Shown here in pieces: positions 1-6,672 of a stretch of DNA of 13,666 bases (within the stretch, counting starts at the first letter, position 1; every line of letters begins with the position of its first letter). The notes beneath the pieces were generated by a model. That model had not been told where the DNA came from, made no database searches, and saw only the letters and a program-made list of their open reading frames with translations. Both the position numbers and the translations under genes were made by a program. The stretch is from NCBI GenBank assembly GCA_050115015.1, contig JASFRI010000067.1:1-13666 (forward strand). Reading direction: 5' to 3'. Source of the DNA: JASFRI01 sp050115015 (lineage in GTDB: Bacteria; Acidobacteriota; Polarisedimenticolia; CBDVAL01).

Positions 1-1
1 G

Positions 2-181
2 GATGCCTACACCGCCGAGACGCTTGTGCTCCGGGTGGTGTTTCCCATGCATTGCGGTGGCTGCGAGGAGCGCTATGCGGCCTTCGAGGCCGAGGCCCGG
101 AAGATGGCTCCGACGATCCAGTTCGGCGTGGCGCGGGCTCCGGGGGCGCGGTTCCACTATCGGGACGGAAGGCTGCGCTGA
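2..181 (+). CDS. C-terminal fragment of an unrecognised protein with a CxxC motif
   Basis: The gene enters from the left edge and ends at a TGA at 179-181, leaving 59 readable residues (DAYTAETLVLRVVFPMHCGG... to ...FHYRDGRLR). A beta-strand-like LVLRVVF stretch is followed by MHCGGCEE, a CxxC pair in a position reminiscent of a thioredoxin-fold active site or a metal-binding HMA loop. Only about 38 residues follow the CxxC, which is short for a complete thioredoxin domain, so I do not assign a family. The frame is preferred because it ends where the reverse-strand lipoprotein gene converges, and because its composition is protein-like, whereas the overlapping frames are Arg/Pro-rich. Its start lies outside the window, so neither length nor function can be judged. 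Confidence 0.5.
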   Translation, partial: DAYTAETLVLRVVFPMHCGGCEERYAAFEAEARKMAPTIQFGVARAPGARFHYRDGRLR

Positions 182-183
182 CG

Positions 184-220
184 TCGAGGGAGCGCCGCGT
201 CGCGCCGGCGCGAGCCTCGA
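184..220. terminator. inverted-repeat structure between convergent genes, possible bidirectional terminator
   Basis: A stem TCGAGG (184-189) / CCTCGA (215-220) encloses a perfect 14-bp palindrome TCGCGCCGGCGCGA (200-213). It lies three bases after the rightward stop codon and 27 bp beyond the stop of the leftward gene, where a shared terminator would be expected. There is no T-tract on either strand, so this is a stem-loop candidate, not a classical intrinsic terminator. Confidence 0.35.
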
Positions 221-247
221 TACCCCGGCACGGCGGGCTGCATTGCC

Positions 248-1306
248 TCAGCGCGTGCCTTCCTCGGTGGGTGCCCGGAGGCCATGCCGTAGCAGGCGGA
301 TGCGGTACAGCGAGGCATCCACCGTCACGTAGAGCTGGTTCGAGTCGGCGCCGGCCCCGAACGTGGCGTTGGTGGGCAGACCGACGGCTCTTCCCGACCG
401 CTGCCCCCCCGGCCCGGTCGGCAGGAACCCCAGCTCCGCGCCGTCGGGCGCTACCACCAGCACCCCCGGCCGGGCCGGATCCCGCACCGTGACGTAGAGG
501 TTCCCGTCCCGGTCCACCGTCATGCCGTCGCACCCGTACCCCGGGCACGGGGCGACGACACGGCCAGGCCCCGCCACGAGGCCGTCCTCCCCCAGCGGCA
601 GGGCCAGGACGGCCCGGGCGCCCGGGGTCTCCGTCACGTAGAGGGTCCTCCCGTCGGGGGACAGGGCGATGCCGTTGGGCCAGGCGACGTCCTCGGTGAT
701 CCGCAGCACCGTGCCGCCCGGGTCGAGCCGGTAGACCGCCTGGTGCTCCAGCTCCCGGGGCTCCTCCCCCAGGTAGCGAGGGTCGGTGAAGTACACCCGT
801 CCGGCGTCGTCCAGGCAGAGGTCGTTGGGCGAGTTCAGCTTCGCCCCCTCGTAGCTCGTCGCCAGCATCATCCGCGTACCCTGCCGGAGGTCCCAGCGGG
901 CGATCCCGCGCCCTCCGCCATCCGCGCCTTCCGCCGCGACCAGACCTCCCGCCGCGTCGAACACCATGCCGTTCGACTTGTGACTCTCGGGCTGGAAGAT
1001 CTCGGTCCGGCCGGTCGACGGATCGAACCGCCAGATCTCCCCGGACCGCGGCGATCCCACCGGGAGAAAGGAGAAGTACACCCGCCCGTCGGGTCCCGCG
1101 GCGGGCCCCTCGGTCAGCCCCTCGGCCACACCTGCCGGGTGCTCGAACAGGAGCTCGAGCCGGGCGCCGGGAGGAACGACGGTGTCGCCGTACGGGGGAG
1201 GGATTCGATGGTCCGCCGTGCAGCCGGCCATCCAGAACAGCATCGCCGCGGCCAGGAGGCCCCGGTGACGGGTAGCCGCACGGGTGGGCGATGGCGGCCG
1301 GATCAA
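248..1306 (-). CDS. SMP-30/gluconolactonase-like beta-propeller, probable lipoprotein
   Basis: A 352-residue SMP-30/gluconolactonase/LRE-like six-bladed propeller. Members of this superfamily hydrolyse lactones or related esters using a divalent metal; the substrate here is unknown. Putative metal ligands line up with the family: Glu66 (TEGP), Asn161 (SPNDLCLDDAGRVYFTDP), Asn211 (WPNGIALSPDG) and Asp260 (CDGMTVD). The N-terminus has Arg-rich residues, the hydrophobic stretch LLAAAMLFWMAG, then Cys29 in a MAGC lipobox, implying export and lipidation. I choose the TTG at 1306-1304 because it overlaps the upstream channel stop as TTGA, has GGAG 8 nt upstream, and leaves a complete signal peptide. 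The frame stays open further upstream, but that part lies inside the channel gene and is not coding. It is the last gene of the asnB-channel-propeller operon. A paraoxonase-like or strictosidine-synthase-like lactonase is an alternative. Confidence 0.85.
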   Translation of the reverse strand: MIRPPSPTRAATRHRGLLAAAMLFWMAGCTADHRIPPPYGDTVVPPGARLELLFEHPAGVAEGLTEGPAAGPDGRVYFSFLPVGSPRSGEIWRFDPSTGRTEIFQPESHKSNGMVFDAAGGLVAAEGADGGGRGIARWDLRQGTRMMLATSYEGAKLNSPNDLCLDDAGRVYFTDPRYLGEEPRELEHQAVYRLDPGGTVLRITEDVAWPNGIALSPDGRTLYVTETPGARAVLALPLGEDGLVAGPGRVVAPCPGYGCDGMTVDRDGNLYVTVRDPARPGVLVVAPDGAELGFLPTGPGGQRSGRAVGLPTNATFGAGADSNQLYVTVDASLYRIRLLRHGLRAPTEEGTR

Positions 1307-2379
1307 CCGGAGATCTCCGCTCCTTGGCGATCCCGGATCTCCGCCCGGATCCTCGGGAGCGAACCCGGATACTCGCGCTGCAGGAAGGCGATCAGCTTCT
1401 CCCGCACCTCGCACCGGAGCTCCCAGGCCTTCGACGCGTCCTCGGCGCTGATCAGCGCCCGGACCTCCACCGAATCGGCGGTGGCGCCGGTCACCTGGAC
1501 CCCGCTCACCTTGCCGTCCCACCGGTCGGACCCCTCGACGATGCGCTGCAGCTCGCCGCGCACCGCCTCGACGGGAACCGTGTAGTCCATGTAGAGGAAC
1601 ACGGTCCCAAGCAGGTCCGCGGAGACACGCGTCCAGTTCTGGAAGGGCTTTTCCAGGAAGTAGCTGATCGGCAGCACTAGGCGCCGGAGATCCCAGATCC
1701 GCACCACGACGTAGGTCAGCGTGATCTCCTCGATGCGACCCCACTCCCCCTCCACGATCACGACGTCGTCAATCCGGATTGGCTGGGTGATGGCGAGCTG
1801 GACGCCGGCCAGGAGGTTGGCCAGCGTGCGCTGGGCGGCCAGGCCCAGGACGAGCCCGGCGAGGCCCGCCGACGCCAGGATCCCGGTGCCGACCTGACGG
1901 AAGCGCTCGAAGCTCATGAGGATCATGCCCAGCGCCAGGATGACGACGACGACGGCCACGATCTTCCGGAGGATCCCGAACTGCGTGAGCACCGCCCGCG
2001 CCCGGAGGTTGTCGGCGGCGTCGACGTCGAAGCGGCTCGTGACGATGTCCTGGGCGACGGAGGTCAGACGGATCACTGTCCAGGCCACCGAGACGATCAG
2101 CAGCATCACCAGCAGGTCGCCGAGGAAGCCGCGGGCCGGCGCTCCCGCCCATCGTTCGACGAAGGGCAGCGACAGGTAGCCCGCGAGACAGGGGAGAATG
2201 AGGACGGTGGGTCGCCGGCAATGTCGGATCACCGAGTCGTCCACGCCGGTGCCGGTCCGCCGCGAGACCGCCGCGACGATCGCCCAGAGCACGACGTGCA
2301 GGAGGTAGCCGGCCACGAAGGCGCCGGCCACCGTGACGGCGGTCCATAGGAGAGGTTCCCACTGCGGCCATTCGAGCAT
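1303..2379 (-). CDS. MscS-family mechanosensitive ion channel
   Basis: A 358-residue inner-membrane small-conductance mechanosensitive channel, the type that releases solutes on hypo-osmotic shock. Hydrophobic segments lie near residues 11-38, 57-77, 86-108 and 134-157. The pore helix follows (about 165-192, small-residue-rich: GILASAGLAGLVLGLAAQ), then the MscS beta-domain signature (ANLLAGVQLAITQPIRIDD, then EGEWGRIEEI and the LVLPISYFLEKPFQNWT strand region). The rest is a soluble cytoplasmic alpha/beta domain. It has more N-terminal helices than E. coli MscS (286 residues, three helices). The ATG at 2379 is only 9 bp after the asnB stop and has no clear Shine-Dalgarno sequence, so translational coupling to asnB is likely. 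Its stop codon overlaps the TTG of the downstream lipoprotein gene. The family call is firm; gating and ion preference are unknown. Confidence 0.93.
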   Translation of the reverse strand: MLEWPQWEPLLWTAVTVAGAFVAGYLLHVVLWAIVAAVSRRTGTGVDDSVIRHCRRPTVLILPCLAGYLSLPFVERWAGAPARGFLGDLLVMLLIVSVAWTVIRLTSVAQDIVTSRFDVDAADNLRARAVLTQFGILRKIVAVVVVILALGMILMSFERFRQVGTGILASAGLAGLVLGLAAQRTLANLLAGVQLAITQPIRIDDVVIVEGEWGRIEEITLTYVVVRIWDLRRLVLPISYFLEKPFQNWTRVSADLLGTVFLYMDYTVPVEAVRGELQRIVEGSDRWDGKVSGVQVTGATADSVEVRALISAEDASKAWELRCEVREKLIAFLQREYPGSLPRIRAEIRDRQGAEISG

Positions 2380-2388
2380 GTGGAGAGG

Positions 2389-3903
2389 TTACACGAAACC
2401 GGCGGCGTTTCCAGGGGCCCATCGCGCCACGTTCCGCAGCACCGGTTCCGGGGAGGGGAGCGAGTCCATCAGCAGCCGGTGGTAGAGCGATTCCTCCCTC
2501 GATCGGAGGGCGGCGTCGGCATGCCGCCTGGCGTGGGCGGTGATCTCCGCCTCGTCCATCCATCCGGGCAGCACCTCCTCGAGGAGGCGCAGGGTCCCGC
2601 TTCCCTCGTCGAACTGCTCCTTCCGCCGCCAGACGATCTCCGGGGGGAGCAGTTCCTCGCCGGAGCGACGGAGGAGCCACTTCTCGACAGGCTCTCCGTC
2701 CGCGGCTGGGGCGATCTTCAGGTGTGGTGGGACGGTGAGGCCGAGATCCACCATTCCCAGATCGAGGAACGGCACCCGGGCCTCCACCGAGTGCGCCATC
2801 GTGAGCCGGTCGACCCGCTGGAGGTTCGTATGGTGGAGGTTCCGGACCAGCCGATGCAGCTCACGGTGGAGACGGACCGGGTTGCCGATGGCGCGGTGGT
2901 ACGCGTAACCGGCGAACAACTCGTCGGCGCCCTCCCCTGTGAGGACGACCTTCACGTGTCCTGCCGCCAGGCGCGCCGTGAACCAGCATGGGATGGCGCT
3001 GCGGACGAGATCCTGGTCGAACGATTCCAGGTGCCAGAGAATCTCCGGGAGCGCGGCACGCACCTCCTCGGCCGACAGTACATGCTCATGGTGCCGGGTC
3101 CCGAGAAACCTCGCGACCCTGCGGGCTGCCTCGAGGTCGGCGCTTCCCTCGACGCCGACCGAGAAGCTGTGCAGCTCCTCCACGTGGCGTCGGGCCAGGG
3201 CGGCGATCAGGCTACTGTCCAGCCCTCCCGAGAGAAACACCCCGACCGGGACATCGCCCATCAGCCGCTTGACGACGGCGTCCTCGAGTGTTTCCCGCAC
3301 CAGCCGGCAGCCCGCCTTCACGGACAGGCGCCGCGGATCCCGCTCGGGTAGGACCCGGTAAGGTCGGAACCCGAAGCTGGAGTGGTAGCAGTAGCCGGGC
3401 GGAAACGGCCGGATCTCCTCGGCAAGACCCGCCAGGACCTTGATCTCCGAGGCGAACACCAGGTCGCCGCCGCTGCTGCCCACGTAGAGCGGCTTGATGC
3501 CGAGCGGGTCGCGCAGGGCGAGGAAGTCCCGGCCATCGGCGATCACCAGCGAGAACATCCCCTCGAGATGACGGGGCGTGGCAAGCCCGAGCTCCTCGTA
3601 GAGGTGCAGCGCCGACTCCGAGTCGCTGCGGCTCCGGAAGCGGTGACGCTTCCCGAGGGCGTCGAGGAGGGAGGGCGCGTTGTAGATCTCCCCGTTCGCG
3701 ATGATGGCCCGGGTGCCGTCCTCGGAGAGGAGCGGCTGGCGACCGTTCTCCAGGTCGACGATCGACAGGCGCCGATGCCCGAGGGTTGCCGACGCGGCGT
3801 GGTGCAGCCCCTCCTGGTCGGGACCGCGGTGGGTCTGGAGGGCCATCATCCGTCGGACCAGGGCCTCGTCCTGCCGCCCGCAGATCGCGGCGATCCCGCA
3901 CAT
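2389..3903 (-). CDS. asnB: asparagine synthetase (glutamine-hydrolysing)
   Basis: A 504-residue class II glutamine amidotransferase fused to an ATP-dependent synthetase; it converts aspartate, glutamine and ATP to asparagine in the cytoplasm. The Met is followed by the Ntn nucleophile Cys2 (MCGIAA). Glutaminase-site residues are visible in RRLSIVD (44-50), NGEIYN (70-75) and SDSE (93-96). The ATP-pyrophosphatase loop is LSGGLDSS (224-231), with a later TGEGADELFAGY motif. The tail motif EKWLLRRSGEELLP...WRRKEQF matches the E. coli AsnB region. At 504 residues it is somewhat shorter than E. coli AsnB (554), mostly at the C-terminus. A purine-rich GGAGG/AAGGGG tract precedes the ATG. It leads the leftward operon and is divergent from the MarR gene. 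A specialised amidotransferase (peptide or osmolyte amidation) cannot be excluded, since several AsnB-like enzymes share these motifs. Confidence 0.92.
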   Translation of the reverse strand: MCGIAAICGRQDEALVRRMMALQTHRGPDQEGLHHAASATLGHRRLSIVDLENGRQPLLSEDGTRAIIANGEIYNAPSLLDALGKRHRFRSRSDSESALHLYEELGLATPRHLEGMFSLVIADGRDFLALRDPLGIKPLYVGSSGGDLVFASEIKVLAGLAEEIRPFPPGYCYHSSFGFRPYRVLPERDPRRLSVKAGCRLVRETLEDAVVKRLMGDVPVGVFLSGGLDSSLIAALARRHVEELHSFSVGVEGSADLEAARRVARFLGTRHHEHVLSAEEVRAALPEILWHLESFDQDLVRSAIPCWFTARLAAGHVKVVLTGEGADELFAGYAYHRAIGNPVRLHRELHRLVRNLHHTNLQRVDRLTMAHSVEARVPFLDLGMVDLGLTVPPHLKIAPAADGEPVEKWLLRRSGEELLPPEIVWRRKEQFDEGSGTLRLLEEVLPGWMDEAEITAHARRHADAALRSREESLYHRLLMDSLPSPEPVLRNVARWAPGNAAGFV

Positions 3904-4140
3904 TCACCGGTCCCCTTCCTCCCTCCTCCGGCGCGGAGACCGCGCCGTCGGCGGGTTTTCGGGCCGGAACGGCGTGCGGAAACCCATCCGGCACGAAATA
4001 TCTTCAGACGCGAGCGCCATGGGTGCCTGGCCTACCTTGAAGTGCCTTAAATATCTCATTTATATAGACATAGTTTGTTTCGGCGTGGTGGTGAGGGTGG
4101 CGCGTGAGGCGGAAAATCGCCTGGAATAATATAGTATACT
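3904..4140. promoter_or_regulatory. divergent intergenic region with AT-rich promoter island
   Basis: This 237-bp gap lies between the diverging asnB and marR-like genes. The half next to asnB is GC-rich and holds its purine-rich ribosome-binding tract (complement of 3909-3926). From about 4043 to 4140 the composition turns AT-rich, the only such stretch in the window, as expected for promoters of both transcripts. I found a rightward promoter candidate (separate entry) but no convincing -35/-10 pair for asnB. No small open reading frame stood out. Confidence 0.6.
4037..4066 (+). promoter_or_regulatory. candidate sigma-70-type promoter for the marR-methyltransferase pair
   Basis: A -35-like TTGAAG (4037-4042) and a -10-like TATATA (4061-4066) are separated by 18 bp inside the AT-rich island. 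Transcription would start near 4073, giving a leader of about 68 nt that contains both dyads described next. The match is moderate and there is no experimental support. Confidence 0.4.
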
Positions 4141-4142
4141 AT
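4107..4142. promoter_or_regulatory. putative MarR operator: palindrome overlapping the start codon, plus adjacent dyad
   Basis: ATAGTATACTAT (4131-4142) is a perfect 12-bp palindrome whose last two bases are the first two of the MarR ATG. Nine bases to its left, AGGCG-GAAAAT-CGCCT (4107-4122) forms a second inverted repeat. MarR-family dimers typically bind AT-rich dyads in their own promoter regions, so autoregulation through the 12-mer is a natural inference. Binding here would block the leader or the initiation region. Confidence 0.45.
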
Positions 4143-4746
4143 GAATTCCATGGAAGCGAACGAGGCGACGACCCACGAGCTGGTGCTCCAGGCCCTGCGC
4201 CGGATCACCCGCGCGATCGACCTGCATTCCCGCAGCCTGATCCGGAGCCACGGCCTGACCGGCCCGCAGCTCTTCGTGCTGCGGGATCTGGCGCGGCGCG
4301 AGCCGGTGACCGTGGGGAAGCTCGCGGAGCAGGTGAACCTGAGCCAGCCCACGGTGACGGGGATCCTGTCCCGCCTGGAGCGGCGTGGGCTGCTGTCGCG
4401 GGAGCGTAGCCGCTTCGACCGGCGCCAGGTCCTCGTCAGCGTCACGGACAAGGGCCGGCGGGTCGCGGCGACGAGCCCCTCGCTCCTGCAGGAGCGCTTC
4501 CTGACCGAGTTCGAGCAACTGCTGGACTGGGAGCAGAGCCTGATCCTCTCCTCTCTGCAGCGTGTGGTCGCGATGCTCGAGGCACGGGAGCTGGACGCAT
4601 CACCCATTCTCGCGACAGGCCCGCTGTCGGGCGCCATCGGCGGTTCGCAGGATCCGGAGCAGGACGGGGCGAGCCGCGACGAGTCCCGGGCCGCCGAACG
4701 CGATTCGAGGAACCGGGAATACCCCGAGGAGGAGGTCAAGAGATGA
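4141..4746 (+). CDS. MarR-family transcriptional regulator
   Basis: A 201-residue winged-helix regulator. Helices before residue 40 would form part of the dimer interface. The DNA-binding domain spans about 41-105, with VTVGKLAEQVNLSQPTVTGI as helix-turn-helix and RERSRFDRRQVLVSVTDKG as wing, both typical MarR sequences. The fold appears to end near residue 150. The remaining 50 or so residues are charged and probably disordered (DASRDESRAAERDSRN type), unusual for a family of about 140-160 residues. Start choice is uncertain: the ATG at 4141 overlaps the palindrome and a second in-frame ATG lies at 4150; neither has a good Shine-Dalgarno sequence. The gene overlaps the methyltransferase gene by ATGA, so they are one operon. 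The ligand is unknown; the divergent asnB operon and the methyltransferase are its likeliest targets. Confidence 0.9.
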   Translation: MNSMEANEATTHELVLQALRRITRAIDLHSRSLIRSHGLTGPQLFVLRDLARREPVTVGKLAEQVNLSQPTVTGILSRLERRGLLSRERSRFDRRQVLVSVTDKGRRVAATSPSLLQERFLTEFEQLLDWEQSLILSSLQRVVAMLEARELDASPILATGPLSGAIGGSQDPEQDGASRDESRAAERDSRNREYPEEEVKR

Positions 4747-5543
4747 GCACGGCTGCACCGGACCATCATGGAGAGGAGAAGATCGTCATCAAGCTCCCCG
4801 ACGGCAACGAGGCGATGTCGCAGGACCAGGAGTGGTGCGAGGTCGTCGTCGGGGATGGTCGCATCCACGAGAAGGTGCGGTTTCACGACTACGGCCGGAT
4901 CTACGAGATCCCCGGCCTCTACGAGTCCCTCTTCTACGAGACCCTCCGGTGCAACTCGCCGAAGGTCGTGGGGGGGTTGCTGCGTAGCAAGGTCCAGGAG
5001 TCGGCCGGGATGGACCCCGACGACCTGCGGGTGCTCGAGCTCGGCGCCGGAAACGGGCTCGCGGGCGAGGAACTGCGAGACATGGGGGCGGAGCTTCTCG
5101 TGGGAGTGGACATCCTAGAGGAGGCGTCCGCAGCGGCGGAGCGGGACCGGCCCGGGCTCTACGACGACTACCGGGTCTCCGACTTCACCGACCTGGAGGA
5201 GAAGGACGAGAAGGATCTGCGGGCGTACGCGTTCAACGCGCTCGTGTCGGTGGCCGCGCTCGGCTTCGACGACATCCCGGCGGAGGCGTTTGCCACCGCG
5301 TGGAACCTGGTGGACCGGGGCGGCTGGGTCGCCTTCAACATCAAGGACGAGTTCCTCGGGAGCGCGGACCGCTCGGGCTTCCGCCGGCTCATCGACCGGA
5401 TGACCGCCGAGGGTATCCTCTCGCCACAGGCGCGGCAGCGCTACCGGCACCGCCTGTCCATCCGCGGCGAGCCCCTTCACTACATCGCCGTGGTCGCGCG
5501 GAAACGGGGGGATGTGCCGGCCGAGTGGCTGGCCGACGCCTAG
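4743..5543 (+). CDS. class I SAM-dependent methyltransferase
   Basis: A 266-residue protein with a Rossmann-type SAM-binding core. Motif I is VLELGAGNGLAGEEL (about 97-111) and the ribose-binding acidic residue is Asp123 in LLVGVDI. Later strands include FNALVSVAALGFDDIP and the post-motif WNLVDRGGWVAFNIKDEFL. The first 90 residues (IVIKLPDGNEAMSQDQEWCEVVV... YEIPGLYESLFYETLRC) are an N-terminal extension likely to determine substrate specificity; I do not recognise it. The C-terminus ends in strand-like LHYIAVVARKR. A strong GAGGAGG sequence precedes the ATG, which overlaps the MarR stop as ATGA, so the two are co-translated. The substrate cannot be named; pairing with a MarR regulator suggests a small-molecule or stress-related target. 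Confidence 0.85.
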   Translation: MSTAAPDHHGEEKIVIKLPDGNEAMSQDQEWCEVVVGDGRIHEKVRFHDYGRIYEIPGLYESLFYETLRCNSPKVVGGLLRSKVQESAGMDPDDLRVLELGAGNGLAGEELRDMGAELLVGVDILEEASAAAERDRPGLYDDYRVSDFTDLEEKDEKDLRAYAFNALVSVAALGFDDIPAEAFATAWNLVDRGGWVAFNIKDEFLGSADRSGFRRLIDRMTAEGILSPQARQRYRHRLSIRGEPLHYIAVVARKRGDVPAEWLADA

Positions 5544-5558
5544 GGGGGGCTGGATCGC

Positions 5559-5594
5559 TCCCGGCCCTCCGGTCTCGGTTGCGCCGGGCCGGGA
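5559..5594 (+). terminator. 9-bp inverted repeat downstream of the methyltransferase, possible terminator
   Basis: TCCCGGCCC (5559-5567) and GGGCCGGGA (5586-5594) are perfect inverted repeats around an 18-nt loop, starting 15 bp after the methyltransferase stop codon. The stem is very GC-rich. There is no downstream T-run, so termination would have to rely on the stem alone or on Rho. Confidence 0.45.
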
Positions 5595-5599
5595 CGGTC

Positions 5600-5639
5600 G
5601 CAACGATATTCCGTTGTCATGACGGCATGTCGTCGTTGC
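5600..5639. repeat. nested inverted repeats between methyltransferase and sodB
   Basis: GCAACGA (5600-5606) pairs with TCGTTGC (5633-5639). Inside, CCGT (5611-5614) pairs with ACGG (5622-5625). An alternative short dyad is CAACG-N6-CGTTG (5601-5616). The structure lies about 40 bp upstream of the candidate sigma-54 promoter of sodB, so it could be either a second termination structure or a protein-binding site. Confidence 0.35.
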
Positions 5640-5678
5640 AAACGTCGGTGGCGCCGGGGAGAAGCACTGCCCTCACCG

Positions 5679-5694
5679 TGGCATGGATTCTGCT
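5679..5694 (+). promoter_or_regulatory. candidate sigma-54 (-24/-12) promoter for sodB
   Basis: TGGCATG-GATT-CTGCT has the invariant GG and GC elements separated by exactly 10 bp. It differs from the consensus TGGCACG-N4-TTGC at only two conserved bases. The predicted start near 5705 gives a leader of about 82 nt to the sodB ATG. A sigma-54 activator gene is present at 10030-11406. Chance matches occur in GC-rich DNA, so this is a candidate only. Confidence 0.4.
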
Positions 5695-5708
5695 CCTGTC
5701 TCGATGAC

Positions 5709-5737
5709 GGGGGTTGTCCCCCTGGCTCCGGCGCCGG
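5709..5737 (+). promoter_or_regulatory. structured sodB leader: hairpin plus palindrome
   Basis: In the predicted sodB leader, GGGGG-TTGT-CCCCC (5709-5722) forms a tight tetraloop hairpin a few bases after the inferred transcription start. The palindrome CCGGCGCCGG (5728-5737) follows, and TCCGGCGC is repeated at 5727 and 5747. These could stabilise the message or act as protein sites; no known riboswitch is recognised. Confidence 0.3.
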
Positions 5738-5786
5738 GAAATCCCTTCCGGCGCAACGCAATCACGAATCATGAAGGGAGACAGTC

Positions 5787-6398
5787 ATGAAGCTCATTGT
5801 TCCCGATCTGCCCTATTCAAAGGACGCCCTGGAACCGAATATCAGCGCGGCGACGGTGGACGTCCACTACGAGAAGCACCACAAGGGGTACCTCCGAAAG
5901 CTGAAGAAGGCCGTCGAGGGCAAGCCGGACGCGGAGCGCGACCTGGAGGACCTGATCCGGACCACGTCGGGCGGCCTGTTCAACAACGCCGCCCAGGTGT
6001 GGAACCACACGTTCTACTGGAACAGCATGTCCCCCAAGGGGGGGGGCAAGCCGGAAGGTCGCCTGCTGAAGGAGATCGACGCGTCCTTCGGCTCGTTCGA
6101 GGACTTCAAGCAGCAGCTGGCCGAGGCCGCGACCGGACAGTTCGGCTCCGGCTGGGCCTGGCTGGTCACCGACGGCAAGAAGCTGCGCGTGGAGAGCACG
6201 TCGGACGCCGACAATCCCCTCCGGCAAGGTCGTCAGCCGCTCCTCGCGCTGGACGTCTGGGAACACGCCTATTACCTGGACTACAAGAACGAGCGCAACA
6301 ACTACGTCGATCGGTTCATCGACAACCTCATCCACTGGAAGTTCGTCGCGGAGCAGCTGGCGGCCTTCCAGGGTGCTGCGGCCACCACGGGTGCTTGA
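5787..6398 (+). CDS. sodB: superoxide dismutase, Fe type
   Basis: A 203-residue cytoplasmic Fe/Mn-family superoxide dismutase, which converts superoxide to hydrogen peroxide and oxygen. The four metal ligands are at family positions: His27 (VHYEKHH), His74 (VWNHTFYW), Asp156 and His160 (DVWEHAYY). Gln70 in FNNAAQVWNH is the second-sphere Gln at the position typical of iron enzymes (manganese enzymes carry it near the DVWEH motif), so I favour Fe and call it sodB. The sequence closely parallels E. coli SodB along its length, with no signal peptide. AAGGGAG lies 6 nt before the ATG; the earlier ATG at 5771 is out of frame. The gene appears monocistronic and converges on the EEP gene. Metal use is inferred from sequence only; some family members are cambialistic. 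Confidence 0.95.
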   Translation: MKLIVPDLPYSKDALEPNISAATVDVHYEKHHKGYLRKLKKAVEGKPDAERDLEDLIRTTSGGLFNNAAQVWNHTFYWNSMSPKGGGKPEGRLLKEIDASFGSFEDFKQQLAEAATGQFGSGWAWLVTDGKKLRVESTSDADNPLRQGRQPLLALDVWEHAYYLDYKNERNNYVDRFIDNLIHWKFVAEQLAAFQGAAATTGA

Positions 6399-6672
6399 GT
6401 GGCGTGACCCATTCGGTCGCTGCCGCATCGACGCCGGCTTCGTTCCGGCCCCCTGCGGCGTAGCGCCCGCCACGGGGCCCGGTTCGTCGCACCGTTCCGG
6501 AGACGCATCCCGCGCGGGCCGCGGCGTCCTCTGCTAGCCCGGACAACTCGCCACGGCCTCGGGAGGGCCGAGAGCCTGCGGGCCCGCGTTGGACCTCCTC
6601 GACGGGTCCACCACGACCCCCACTCGGAGGTCCGCCTTGTCCCGCAAGCTCTCCGTCCCTCCGCACAGACCG
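6399..6672. other. convergent intergenic region without a supported gene
   Basis: This 274-bp gap lies between the stops of sodB (+) and the EEP gene (-). Open frames here are Arg/Pro/Gly-rich shadows with no family resemblance. The only structure seen is copy A of the 47-bp repeat (6555-6601), which includes a CTCGG-GAGGG-CCGAG hairpin and the palindrome GCGGGCCCGC. No T-tract terminator is visible. Confidence 0.5.
6555..6601. repeat. 47-bp direct repeat, copy A (downstream of the EEP gene)
   Basis: It matches copy B at 7459-7505 at 42 of 47 positions with no gaps, beginning GGCCTCGGGAGGGCCG and ending GGACCTCCTCG in both. This copy contains CTCGG-GAGGG-CCGAG and GCGGGCCCGC, so it can form small hairpins. 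Copies A and B bracket the EEP gene in the same orientation. Confidence 0.7.

Noticed and set aside
1307..1744. Upstream extension of the lipoprotein frame into the channel gene
   Set aside because: The region is covered by conserved MscS coding sequence and the extension is Gly/Arg-rich. The TTG at 1306 gives a complete signal peptide.
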